Source: Glandiceps talaboti
Taxonomy: Eukaryota; Hemichordata; Enteropneusta; Spengelidae
DNA length: 64,000 nucleotides
Assembly: GCF_964340395.1 (NCBI RefSeq)
Contig: NC_135554.1
Coordinates: forward strand, 3,686,975-3,750,974
Direction: 5' to 3'
The notes under the pieces were generated by a model that was not told the origin of the DNA, ran no database searches, and worked only from the letters and a program-made list of their open reading frames with translations. The stretch's first letter is position 1, and each line of letters opens with the position of its first letter. Shown piece after piece: positions 56,801-64,000 of this stretch. The position numbers were made by a program, and so were the translations under genes.

Positions 56801-58426
56801 CAACTGTAAAATTTAACAAATCAGATGATCATGAAATGCTAAATTGTTGTCTGACGTACTTCAATTTATTAGGGTCACCCTATTCTTTAATTTCTGTTTT
56901 TCATTATCCAGCCGACCCAAAGTTTCAACCCCCGACATCAACAACAAAAAACACATAAATAGAAAACATCAAGGAGGAAAAGAGTAGCAACTACATGATG
57001 ATGACTTTTTTAACCGACCGACCGACCCATATTTGTAATGGTACAGTAAGAAACAAAAAATAGGGCCACTCCTAGGCACATGGAGTTGCTGTTAGGAGGG
57101 ACATATGACACAGCAAACTGTCTAGCATCATGATGAAGAGTAAAAACTGACTCATCAATCAGAATCTGAAATAATGGAGTGCAATAGCTTTAGGTATATA
57201 GAGTCCGTACTCTCAGGAGGCACTAGTTGAAGACGTGTCGGATTGGAGTACATAAATATGGAGGCACCTGTCGTGAGGTTTAAATATTTCTGTTTTTGTT
57301 TCGGGTAGAACGTCTACCATTTGCATATTTGAATAGTATCTACGCCTCACTATCACACATTTTATACGTGAATTTTATTACTATCTAGCTGCAGTGGAGG
57401 TAAGGTAAATAAGGATGTCCAAAACATCTATTGCTTGAGTGGCGTGTCGGTCGGAGTTAGTACAATAAGTCGACTTCCGTAGCACTATCTCGCTACCGCT
57501 GTAACAGCTGCTAAACAAGACAATGGTATAACATTGTAATGATTCGATAGAACGTCATTTTCCTCCTCGGACCGTAATCTTAGTTATGGAGTTCGGAATA
57601 TAACCCATTTTAATGGTGTTGGTGAGAGTCAAAACCATTCCATTGAAAGTGTCACTAAAAATAGACGCTGCATGCCGTCCACATAATTCAGGCCACTGAC
57701 GCTAATCTAGTTGCCTCCACAACCGGTAACCTAGCTATGGCCACGAACACTCCTGATCTTGTGCAGTGGAAAATTGAAAATAATGATACTGCTTCACCTT
57801 GTCTTTGGTATATTTTGACAGTAAAACTTGAAATTGATATGTATAATTATGTTAGGCATTCGATTTACTGACAGTAGTAGATAAGGTGATGTTTGTGGGG
57901 CGCAGTAGCCACTAATGCGAGAACCTGGGATTGAAAGCCGGGGCTTTAATGAACTAAAATAAGTTCTCTGATAGTGCACCAATATCATGCTAGGAATCCG
58001 CCATAGTCTATGTTATTACAGCTATATATATATATACAGTAAAACACATTCATTCATTCATTCATTCATTCATTCATGTTTGGCGTGTAGGAAAGATGAA
58101 ATGCTATATTATGAGGCCATTACTGGGCGCTATTCAACATCAGATTTTGATTTCAAGACTAATTCATCAAGTCTGCAGTGTATATGGAAAATCATCCATT
58201 CTCAATGTTTAGGTTGTGTCCGATCTAGTCATATCTGACCCATTTAGTTTTGATTATGTTTATTTGTTTGTTTGTTTGCTAGGCATATGGTGTATCTGAC
58301 CTATTCAAGAAAGAAGAGATCCATGAGAAAAGTGAACATATAAATAGTGAGATTGTCTTTATGGAGATGAATCCAAGGAATCGTGGTAAACAGAAACCAA
58401 CAACTATTAATAGTAGTTTTATTTAA
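27153..58426 (+). CDS. PLPP: Phospholipid phosphatase (LPP/PAP2 type 2), full gene span
   Basis: Six exons (27153-27213, 29677-29831, 32431-32753, 47799-47856, 48279-48455, 58283-58426) with GT/AG borders join without a frame break into 305 residues, the usual family length. The product dephosphorylates lipid phosphates such as phosphatidate and lysophosphatidate at the plasma membrane, with the active site outside. Motifs: C1 K135-x6-R142-P143 (KNMIGRLRP), C2 S185-G186-H187, and C3 T232-R233-x5-H239-x3-D243 ([12 protein letters not shown]), with H187, H239 and D243 catalytic in the family. [14 protein letters not shown] (residues 38-51) is the family hallmark in loop 1. N157-C-T is the likely glycosylation site. 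Six hydrophobic segments are expected: about 11-32, 57-79, 115-133, 188-204, 216-232 and 244-258. Both termini are cytosolic in the family. Confidence 0.95.
27214..29676 (+). other. PLPP intron 1
   Basis: 2,463 bp with a GTGAGT donor and tttttacag acceptor. Apart from the 44-bp array, it holds unique AT-rich sequence with no supported gene; a minus-strand frame at 27427-27696 has no domain. Confidence 0.9.
27883..29191. repeat. 44-bp minisatellite in intron 1, about 30 copies
   Basis: Unit contains atatttctatactagatcaa and gtccaaatactaggtttata, spaced 44 bp. Sub-variants: tccaaa or tctgaa, tatacaat or tatataat, and actagat or acttagat (45-bp unit). Confidence 0.97.
29677..29831 (+). CDS. PLPP: PLPP exon 2
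   Basis: 155 nt after tttttacag; completes V21 and runs to F72, then GTAAGT. Encodes the rest of transmembrane segment 1, the [14 protein letters not shown] loop and the start of segment 2. Confidence 0.95.
29918..30045. mobile_element. Short palindromic MITE, copy 1
   Basis: attctagattagactgtaag at the left matches in complement the right end (cttatcgactaattctagat). Inner blocks cgccctcacc and gtgagggcacc are also inverted. A relative in the same family lies in intron 5 at 48536-48654. Confidence 0.75.
30238..31140. repeat. 69-bp minisatellite in intron 2, 13 copies
   Basis: catgcctatcacaggtatat and ttcaataagtttacacttag recur at exactly 69 bp (catgtac at 30240, 30309, and so on). Because 69 is a multiple of three, frames of over 300 codons stay open on both strands; these are not genes. 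Variants alternate between acagtagtatc, acagtagtagc and acaatagtagc, and between acttagg and actttgg. Confidence 0.97.
31850..32111. repeat. 29-bp minisatellite in intron 2, about 9 copies
   Basis: Unit gaaatatagatatgaaatta then aaagataca, spaced 29 bp, with aacatag variants. Unrelated in sequence to the 29-bp array of intron 3. Confidence 0.95.
32431..32753 (+). CDS. PLPP: PLPP exon 3
   Basis: 323 nt from acatag|ATTGTCGTC to GCAAG|gttaga; residues 73-180 (the last codon is split). Encodes the end of segment 2, the cytosolic loop with three consecutive cysteines (100-102), segment 3, catalytic motif C1 (KNMIGRLRP, 135-143) and the extracellular loop with N157-C-T. Confidence 0.95.
32844..33100. 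repeat. (GT)n microsatellite with CT and AT interruptions
   Basis: Long tgtg tract broken by tctgtg, tatgtg and gagtg steps. Open frames on both strands here are artefacts. Confidence 0.97.
33424..34229. repeat. 34-38-bp minisatellite in intron 3, about 22 copies
   Basis: Core tggtatttaccaccaccata recurs. Early units are 34 bp (attgtcactt), later ones 36 bp (tcattatcactt) and 38 bp (tcattgtcacactt). The antisense strand carries a strong donor-like GGGTAAGTG in most units. Confidence 0.97.
34230..47738. repeat. 29-bp minisatellite in intron 3, ~13.5 kb, about 465 copies
   Basis: Core tatcatattgatgtatacca then aag plus a variable pyrimidine segment; spacing 29 bp. Variants of that segment are tctctc, tccctc, ttcctc and tcagtc. 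Other variants are tatatca for tataccа-type ends, tatagca, gatgaatacc, tcgtattg, and 25-bp short units (agtctctatc). Variant order is not random: long stretches recur (see findings). Almost no unit departs from the consensus at more than two or three positions, so the array is young or strongly homogenised. Confidence 0.98.
47799..47856 (+). CDS. PLPP: PLPP exon 4
   Basis: 58 nt; completes R180 and encodes [19 protein letters not shown], i.e. catalytic motif C2 with the nucleophilic His187 of SGH. Acceptor ttttacag, donor GTG|GTAAGT. Confidence 0.95.
47857..48278 (+). other. PLPP intron 4
   Basis: 422 bp, phase 0, the only intron without a tandem array; contains a C-homopolymer of about 19 nt near 48100. 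Confidence 0.9.
48279..48455 (+). CDS. PLPP: PLPP exon 5
   Basis: 177 nt from gcttccag to ATG|GTAAGT, residues 200-258. Encodes transmembrane segments 5 and 6 around catalytic motif C3 ([12 protein letters not shown], residues 232-243). Thr232 stands where most relatives have Ser before the catalytic Arg. Confidence 0.95.
48536..48654. mobile_element. Short palindromic MITE, copy 2 (opposite orientation)
   Basis: Complement of the copy at 29918-30045: gactgtaagatacattgtg (read from the right end), then gccctcacc, a ~35-bp centre, and gtgtgagggcaccctgtca towards the left end. Divergence between the copies is moderate. Confidence 0.7.
48697..49664. repeat. 30-bp minisatellite in intron 5, about 32 copies
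   Basis: Unit contains tcagaaatagaactttacca then cctaggcact or cttaggcatg. Some units are longer by a tacatg-containing insertion. A 30-bp period keeps frames open on both strands for over 300 codons; these are artefacts. Confidence 0.97.
49887..50358 (-). pseudogene. Partial second gag (5' part only)
   Basis: From the ATG at 50358 the sequence matches the N-terminal part of the complete gag at 56349 residue for residue, then is cut at 49887 and runs into unrelated host sequence, losing the rest of gag including the zinc knuckle. The cut shows two or three matching C residues on each side, i.e. at most microhomology. Confidence 0.9.
50437..50450 (-). promoter_or_regulatory. Second primer binding site copy
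   Basis: TGGTGGCAGCGGTG immediately after the internal LTR, identical to the one at 56428-56441. Confidence 0.7.
50451..50681 (-). repeat. Full LTR (231 bp)
   Basis: Begins TGATGTAGCAAAC right after the polypurine tract and ends where the primer site starts. Contains AATAAA at 50481-50486 (minus strand), the likely polyadenylation signal. The 3' terminus (GTTATAC) does not end in CA, so the exact end could be a few bases off. Confidence 0.8.
50682..50690 (-). promoter_or_regulatory. Polypurine tract
   Basis: GGTGGGGAG directly upstream of the LTR's TG start on the minus strand; the expected plus-strand primer for reverse transcription. Confidence 0.7.
50803..50848. repeat. Poly-T / (AT)n tract in the element's 3' region
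   Basis: 28 T residues followed by nine AT steps, between pol and the LTR. The rest of the 600-bp stretch 50691-51285 has no gene. Confidence 0.95.
51286..54058 (-). pseudogene. pol: pol, downstream part: reverse transcriptase, RNase H, integrase
   Basis: Begins after the frameshift near 54055. Order: reverse transcriptase MPFGLTNAP and catalytic YLDD (53911-53922), RNase H start [13 protein letters not shown] with the TDHKPL block, integrase zinc finger ([10 protein letters not shown] ... CQLCQRRK), DDE core blocks ([25 protein letters not shown]), a GPF/Y-type domain ([11 protein letters not shown]) and an acidic C-terminus with short VPEVENN repeats. No chromodomain. This portion is fully open for over 900 codons, so the element died recently. 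It copies RNA into DNA and inserts it. Note the open frame has no natural ATG at its beginning. Confidence 0.92.
54023..55426 (-). pseudogene. pol: pol, upstream part: protease and N-terminal reverse transcriptase
   Basis: Overlaps the end of gag in the -1 frame and is open from there without an ATG, which suggests expression by -1 frameshifting as in many Ty3/Gypsy elements. The aspartic protease motif is [11 protein letters not shown]. Reverse transcriptase then starts with [23 protein letters not shown] and the box [12 protein letters not shown] with a catalytic Asp. Soon after (about 54055) the frame leaves the family pattern and ends at 54023; the expected continuation is in another frame. 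A 1- or 2-nt indel therefore separates box A from the YLDD box and inactivates the polyprotein. Confidence 0.9.
55417..56349 (-). CDS. gag: gag of the Ty3/Gypsy element
   Basis: 310 residues from the ATG at 56349 ([10 protein letters not shown]). A longer frame opening with GTG at 56439 would start inside the primer binding site, so the internal ATG is preferred. Capsid-like region: [38 protein letters not shown]-type blocks and a single CCHC zinc knuckle near the end ([14 protein letters not shown]). The C-terminus is glutamine-rich. Gag packages the element RNA into particles. The frame is intact; only pol is broken. Confidence 0.9.
   Translation of the reverse strand: MASAYVQLPNKFCGKENENFNIWVHKFEVATKATKDLTTKDAKLGLLPALLDGHAFQVYEQLQEDDKGDYDKLKTALAGKFSGKEHVSLYRLQFRERTRQTGEPPDEYQTELIRLADIAYPTLDSVVKQDMVMDQFICGLQDSSLQEKILNADKKTLDEVVLLVRKTEAATKAVTKMSAAPQQHRSEQVAHVTADSVNSIIDKKFKELEHRILQKLEEMTVTNETLYARQNQRGDFRRSTTARTQSNRGSIPRTQFAPGFQGNCYSCGVYGHRSSQCPDRATYAQYESQTSKRQFQQQPQSTQFRQQENY
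56428..56441 (-). promoter_or_regulatory. Primer binding site, probably tRNA-Leu
   Basis: TGGTGGCAGCGGTG on the minus strand. Its complement CACCGCTGCCACCA equals the 3' end of animal tRNA-Leu (AAG/UAG type) with CCA, as I recall that sequence. It lies immediately after the LTR. Confidence 0.65.
56442..56600 (-). repeat. Truncated 5' LTR
   Basis: Matches the internal LTR from 50451 to 50609 with one mismatch; the first ~72 bp of the LTR (U3 start) are missing, so promoter function is doubtful. Confidence 0.85.
56601..58282. other. Rest of PLPP intron 5, no gene seen
   Basis: Unique AT-rich sequence. A short (AT)n run at 58024-58035 and (CATT)n at 58047-58078 are the only repeats seen. Confidence 0.55.
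58283..58426 (+). CDS. PLPP: PLPP exon 6 (terminal)
   Basis: 144 nt including the TAA stop at 58424-58426; encodes residues 259-305, a hydrophilic cytosolic tail starting [12 protein letters not shown]. The preceding acceptor is tttgctag. The VSDLFK wording is typical of the family right after the last membrane segment. Confidence 0.92.
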   Translation, partial: AYGVSDLFKKEEIHEKSEHINSEIVFMEMNPRNRGKQKPTTINSSFI

Positions 58427-59135
58427 GACAAACTCTATCAAATACAGCATGCTAAGGCAAACTCTATCAAATACAGCATGCTAAGACAAACTCCTGCAGT
58501 CATAAGTGTATTTGACATGATGTAGGAATTGCATCCTAAATACATAGATAAATACAAATAATTAGAAATTGTTGTTACAATAAGTTTAAATTTGTGTTTT
58601 TAAGTTGAGAGTACTATATAGGTACTACTTATAACGTTTAATAATAGTTATACTACATAGATCCAAGTCAACAAGCCGTTTTCTGTCTCACAGCAGATCT
58701 CACAAGATTCCACATGAGCCATTGCCAACCAAGGGTGGCCAAGCTGAAAGTGTCAAACACTTAACAACACTATTGTTCTCAACATCATCTCACATGGCCA
58801 TGGTGAAAGCTTGACCACAATCATGTTTGCCAACCGTTGTTGCTAGGCATATTTGCATATCTCGCGAGATCTGCAACAAGATGTGAAATCCATTATTTAG
58901 TGGATTTAATTCACTTTGGACAACATAACTGATGTTTGCTCCAAAAAGTCCATTAACCTGAAACAAACTTTTACTGATGAATTGTAGAGGGAATTTCCCT
59001 CAATATGTTATCATTGAAAGGATGTTGTTGTCATGCAGCACTGTTTGATATGAAGTGCTGAATTGCAAGTAAGAGACATGATTTAAACAGTAGTGATGAG
59101 GCAAAGAGTAGTATTATAACAATGTTTTAAACGCA
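58427..59135 (+). other. 3' UTR region and downstream flank
   Basis: Begins with two near-perfect 29-bp copies of caaactctatcaaatacagc plus atgctaag and the start of a third. No AATAAA is evident close to the stop; the polyadenylation site is not assigned. No other gene. Confidence 0.5.
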
Positions 59136-61146
59136 GGGTAAGATATACCACACATACACATAACACAGGGTAAGATATACCACACATACACATAACACTG
59201 GGTAAGATATACCACACATACACATAACACTGGGTAAGATATACCACACCTACACATAACATAGGGTAAGATATACCACACATACACATAACACTGGGTA
59301 AGATATACCACACCTACACATAACATAGGGTAAGATATACCACACATACACATAACATAGGGTAAGATATACCACACATACACATAACATAGGGTAAGAT
59401 ATACCACACCTACACATAACACAGGGTAAGATATACCACACATACACATAACATAGGGTAAGATATACCACACATACACATAACACTGGGTAAGATATAC
59501 CACACATACACATAACATAGGGTAAGATATACCACACATACACATAACACTGGGTAAGATATACCACACCTACACATAACATAGGGTAAGATATACCACA
59601 CCTACACATAACATAGGGTAAGATATACCACACATACACATAACACTGGGTAAGATATACCACACATACACATAACATAGGGTAAGATATACCACACATA
59701 CACATAACACAGGGTAAGATATACCACACATACACATAACATAGGGTAAGATATACCACACCTACACATAACATAGGGTAAGATATACCACACCTACACA
59801 TAACACAGGGTAAGATATACCACACATACACATAACATAGGGTAAGATATACCACACATACACATAACACTGGGTAAGATATACCACACATACACATAAC
59901 ATAGGGTAAGATATACCACACATACACATAACACTGGGTAAGATATACCACACCTACACATAACATAGGGTAAGATATACCACACCTACACATAACATAG
60001 GGTAAGATATACCACACATACACATAACACTGGGTAAGATATACCACACATACACATAACATAGGGTAAGATATACCACACATACACATAACACAGGGTA
60101 AGATATACCACACATACACATAACATAGGGTAAGATATACCACACCTACACATAACATAGGGTAAGATATACCACACATACACATAACACTGGGTAAGAT
60201 ATACCACACATACACATAACATAGGGTAAGATATACCACACATACACATAACATAGGGTAAGATATACCACACCTACACATAACACAGGGTAAGATATAC
60301 CACACATACACATAACATAGGGTAAGATATACCACACCTACACATAACATAGGGTAAGATATACCACACCTACACATAACACAGGGTAAGATATACCACA
60401 CATACACATAACATAGGGTAAGATATACCACACATACACATAACATAGGGTAAGATATACCACACATACACATAACATAGGGTAAGATATACCACACATA
60501 CACATAACATAGGGTAAGATATACCACACATACACATAACACAGGGTAAGATATACCACACATACACATAACACTGGGTAAGATATACCACACATACACA
60601 TAACATAGGGTAAGATATACCACACATACACATAACATAGGGTAAGATATACCACACATACACATAACACAGGGTAAGATATACCACACATACACATAAC
60701 ACTGGGTAAGATATACCACACATACACATAACATAGGGTAAGATATACCACACATACACATAACATAGGGTAAGATATACCACACCTACACATAACACAG
60801 GGTAAGATATACCACACATACACATAACATAGGGTAAGATATACTACACATAACATAGGGTAAGATATACCACACATACACATAACATAGGGTAAGATAT
60901 ACCACACCTACACATAACATAGGGTAAGATATACCACACCTACACATAACACAGGGTAAAATATACCACACATACACATAACACAGGGTAAGATATACCA
61001 CACATACACATAACATAGGGTAAGATATACCACACCTACACATAACATAGGGTAAGATATACCACACATACACATAACATAGGGTAAGATATACCACACA
61101 TACACATAACATAGGGTAAGATATACCACACCTACACATAACACAT
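59136..61146. repeat. 32-bp minisatellite, about 63 copies
   Basis: Core gggtaagatataccacacat then acacataaca plus ta, ca or ct, spaced 32 bp; variants cctacac for catacac. All frames read through on the minus strand, creating cysteine/tyrosine/valine-rich frames up to 511 codons that are artefacts. Each unit carries GGGTAAGA, a donor-like word on the sense strand. Confidence 0.98.
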
Positions 61147-61320
61147 AATTTACATACAATAGAAGATAGACATGTATACCATAGATGTTGAATACATTTG
61201 GATTGTATCTGTACATACCTTTGAAATGTGACTAAAATTCATTTAAAGGTGTTCTTCATCTTTTCACATGAAAACCTTGAATTCAATGTAGAATGACAAA
61301 GTACTAAAGTTTGTCAACCT

Positions 61321-61490
61321 GACCTGACAGTGTTGATTTGACCTGACAGTGTTGATTTGACCTGACAGTGTTGGTTTGACCTGACAGTGTTGATTTGACC
61401 TGACAGTGTTGATTTGACCTGACAGTGTTGGTTTGACCTGACAGTGTTGATTTGACCTGACAGTGTTGACAGTGTTGACAGTTTCGACCT
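61321..61490. repeat. 19-bp minisatellite, about 8 copies
   Basis: gacctgacagtgttgattt repeated with gattt/ggttt variants, decaying into related words to about 61540. Confidence 0.93.
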
Positions 61491-61539
61491 TATCTGACAG
61501 TCTGGACCTGACCTGAGTGTTGACCTGACCTGTTAATGT

Positions 61540-63362
61540 CGTAAGACTTGACAGGGTATAGAGTAGGATCCTGTAAGACTTGACAGGGTATAGAGTAGGA
61601 TCCTGTAAGACTTGACAGGGTATAGAGTAGGATCCTGTAAGACTTGACAGGGTATAGAGTAGGATCCTGTAAGACTTGACAGGGGATCCTGTAAGACTTG
61701 ACAGGGTATAGAGTAGGATCCTGTAAGACCTGACAGGGTATAGAGTAGGATCCTGTAAGACTTGACAGGGGATCCTGTAAGACTTGACAGGGTATAGAGT
61801 AGGATCCTGTAAGACCTGACAGGGTATAGAGTAGGATCCTGTAAGACTTGACAGGGTATAGAGTAGGATCCTGTAAGACTTGACAGGGTATAGAGTAGGA
61901 TCCTGTAAGACTTGACAGGGTATAGAGTAGGATCCTGTAAGACTTGACAGGGTATAGAGTAGGATCCTGTAAGACCTGATGGGGTATAGAGTAGGATCCT
62001 GTAAGACTTGACAGGGTATAGAGTAGGATCCTGTAAGACTTGACAGGGTATAGAGTAGGATCCTGTAAGACCTGACAGGGTATAGAGTAGGATCCTGTAA
62101 GACCTGACAGGGTATAGAGTAGGATCCTGTAAGACTTGACAGGGTATAGAGTAGGATCCTGTAAGACTTGACAGGGTATAGAGTAGGATCCTGTAAGACT
62201 TGACAGGGTATAGAGTAGGATCCTGTAAGACTTGACAGGGTATAGAGTAGGATCCTGTAAGACTTGACAGGGTATAGAGTAGGATCCTGTAAGAGTTGAC
62301 AGGGTATAGAGTAGGATCCTGTAAGAGTTGACAGGGTATAGAGTAGGATCCTGTAAGACTTGACAGGGTATAGAGTAGGATCCTGTAAGACCTGACAGGG
62401 TATAGAGTAGGATCCTGTAAGACTTGACAGGGTATAGAGTAGGATCCTGTAAGAGTTGACAGGGTATAGAGTAGGATCCTGTAAGACTTGACAGGGTATA
62501 GAGTAGGATCCTGTAAGACTTGACAGGGTATAGAGTAGGATCCTGTAAGACCTGACAGGGTATAGAGTAGGATCCTGTAAGACTTGACAGGGTATAGAGT
62601 AGGATCCTGTAAGACCTGACAGGGTATAGAGTAGGATCCTGTAAGACTTGACAGGGTATAGAGTAGGATCCTGTAAGACCTGACAGGGTATAGAGTAGGA
62701 TCCTGTAAGACTTGACAGGGTATAGAGTAGGATCCTGTAAGAGTTGACAGGGTATAGAGTAGGATCCTGTAAGACTTGACAGGGTATAGAGTAGGATCCT
62801 GTAAGACTTGACAGGGTATAGAGTAGGATCCTGTAAGACCTGACAGGGTATAGAGTAGGATCCTGTAAGACTTGACAGGGTATAGAGTAGGATCCTGTAA
62901 GAGTTGACAGGGTATAGAGTAGGATCCTGTAAGACTTGACAGGGTATAGAGTAGGATCCTGTAAGACTTGACAGGGTATAGAGTAGGATCCTGTAAGACC
63001 TGACAGGGTATAGAGTAGGATCCTGTAAGACTTGACAGGGTATAGAGTAGGATCCTGTAAGACCTGACAGGGTATAGAGTAGGATCCTGTAAGACTTGAC
63101 AGGGTATAGAGTAGGATCCTGTAAGACCTGACAGGGTATAGAGTAGGATCCTGTAAGACTTGACAGGGTATAGAGTAGGATCCTGTAAGAGTTGACAGGG
63201 TATAGAGTAGGATCCTGTAAGACTTGACAGGGTATAGAGTAGGATCCTGTAAGACTTGACAGGGTATAGAGTAGGATCCTGTAAGACCTGACAGGGTATA
63301 GAGTAGGATCCTGTAAGACTTGACAGGGTATAGAGTAGGATCCTGTAAGAGTTGACAGGGTT
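61540..63362. repeat. 32-bp minisatellite with a GGATCC site per unit, about 57 copies
   Basis: Core gtaagacttgacagggtata then gagtaggatcct, spaced 32 bp; variants gacctgac and gagttgac, and two short units near 61684 and 61769. One GGATCC palindrome per unit. A block of about seven units recurs near 62400-63360. Confidence 0.97.
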
Positions 63363-64000
63363 TAGTTTACCATCCTAACACTGTACAGGATGTAGCATGA
63401 AACTTTGTGTTGATCAGCTGACTAAAAGGGGATAAAAAGAAAGCAAATGGTCCTGATATTAAAAGTGTAGGGGTAGCTATATGTTTTATTTGTAGCAGAT
63501 AGGATGTGAATCATGTACATCCAAGGTAATAGTTGATTGATTTTATTCAATATTGAATTTTTATCATGTAGATTTTGAAATCAATCTGTTCAAACCTTGT
63601 ACAGGGTAGTTCTTGAGTTTGTGTATCAAGGTCAAGGTCAGATGTATAAAGCAATAGTCATACTGATTGTAAATCTTTAGACATATGGTCATGTACATAA
63701 ATATTATCTCAAATTATATCTTATGATAAGTAATTCTATGTCTGATATACAGACACTTCTATAGATACAACCCACAAAAAAACACTGGTGCATTGATTTG
63801 CTTGTGGTAATCAGAAATGAGATAAATTCCATGCAAAGACATACAATGTAATTAGTGTTAGTAACTTATCAAAGCACAAACACTACTAGCACTGGGAGAC
63901 AGAATCTAATAACTCTGTTTACTGATAGAATGCTATATGTTATAACAGTGGAGTACAACTGTTACTTTATAACTCCCATAGGTATAAACAATAATGTCAC
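63363..64000. other. Right flank, no gene seen
   Basis: AT-rich unique sequence without supported features. Confidence 0.5.

Larger units (their letters stand above)
48456..58282 (+). other. PLPP intron 5 (9.8 kb)
   Basis: GTAAGT donor, tttgctag acceptor, phase 0. Contains a MITE relative, a 30-bp array and a Ty3/Gypsy element on the opposite strand. The remainder (49664-49886, 56601-58282) shows a (CATT)n run at 58047-58078 and no gene. Confidence 0.9.

Noticed and set aside
59250-60785. 511-codon cysteine/tyrosine-rich frame
   Set aside because: Pure product of the 32-bp array; all three frames of that strand encode the same rotating peptide.

Overview
The window looks like nuclear DNA of an animal: AT-rich, with spliced genes, several classes of transposable element and a very heavy load of tandem repeats. 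The one well-supported host gene is a plus-strand, six-exon phospholipid phosphatase (PLPP/LPP, formerly PAP2) reading 27153-58426. Its exons join in frame into a 305-residue protein with all three catalytic motifs. The repeat style, LINE types and Ty3/Gypsy element suggest a marine invertebrate, but nothing here fixes the species.

Layout. 1-9 kb: microsatellite, a palindromic (foldback) element at 1968-3041, then a 4.75 kb satellite (3640-8395) whose ~158-bp unit carries two copies of the octamer ATTTGCAT. 9.2-9.95 kb: a minus-strand candidate gene of unknown family with well-spaced TATA and CCAAT boxes. 10.4-13.8 kb: a plus-strand CR1/L2/Jockey-group LINE broken by two frame disruptions. 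15.4-18.4 kb: a foldback-like inverted repeat with minisatellite-filled arms, holding a TIR element in its loop. 18.4-22 kb: long simple repeats, a possible Penelope-like tail and one possible orphan exon. 21.96-24.75 kb: two TIR elements inserted end to end; the second, with 3-bp TTA target duplications, is an opposite-orientation relative of the one at 16.3-17.7 kb. 24.9-27.06 kb: a decayed LINE interrupted by an antisense LINE 3' end; its tail stops about 100 bp before the PLPP start codon.

The PLPP gene occupies 27.15-58.43 kb with under 1 kb of coding sequence. Four of its five introns carry tandem arrays, each with its own unrelated unit: 44 bp in intron 1; 69 bp and 29 bp in intron 2; (GT)n, 34-38 bp and a 13.5 kb array of about 465 copies of a 29-bp unit in intron 3; 30 bp in intron 5. 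Intron 5 also holds a minus-strand Ty3/Gypsy element (49887-56600) with a broken pol, a shared internal LTR and a second partial gag, a tandem arrangement with a 723-bp terminal duplication. Two more arrays, both of 32-bp units, follow the gene (59.1-61.1 and 61.5-63.4 kb).

Most long open frames in the window are by-products of tandem repeats and are not genes. The most unusual aspects are the concentration of unrelated minisatellites in one small membrane-enzyme gene, the higher-order structure of the 29-bp array, the octamer satellite, and the architecture of the inverted-repeat elements.
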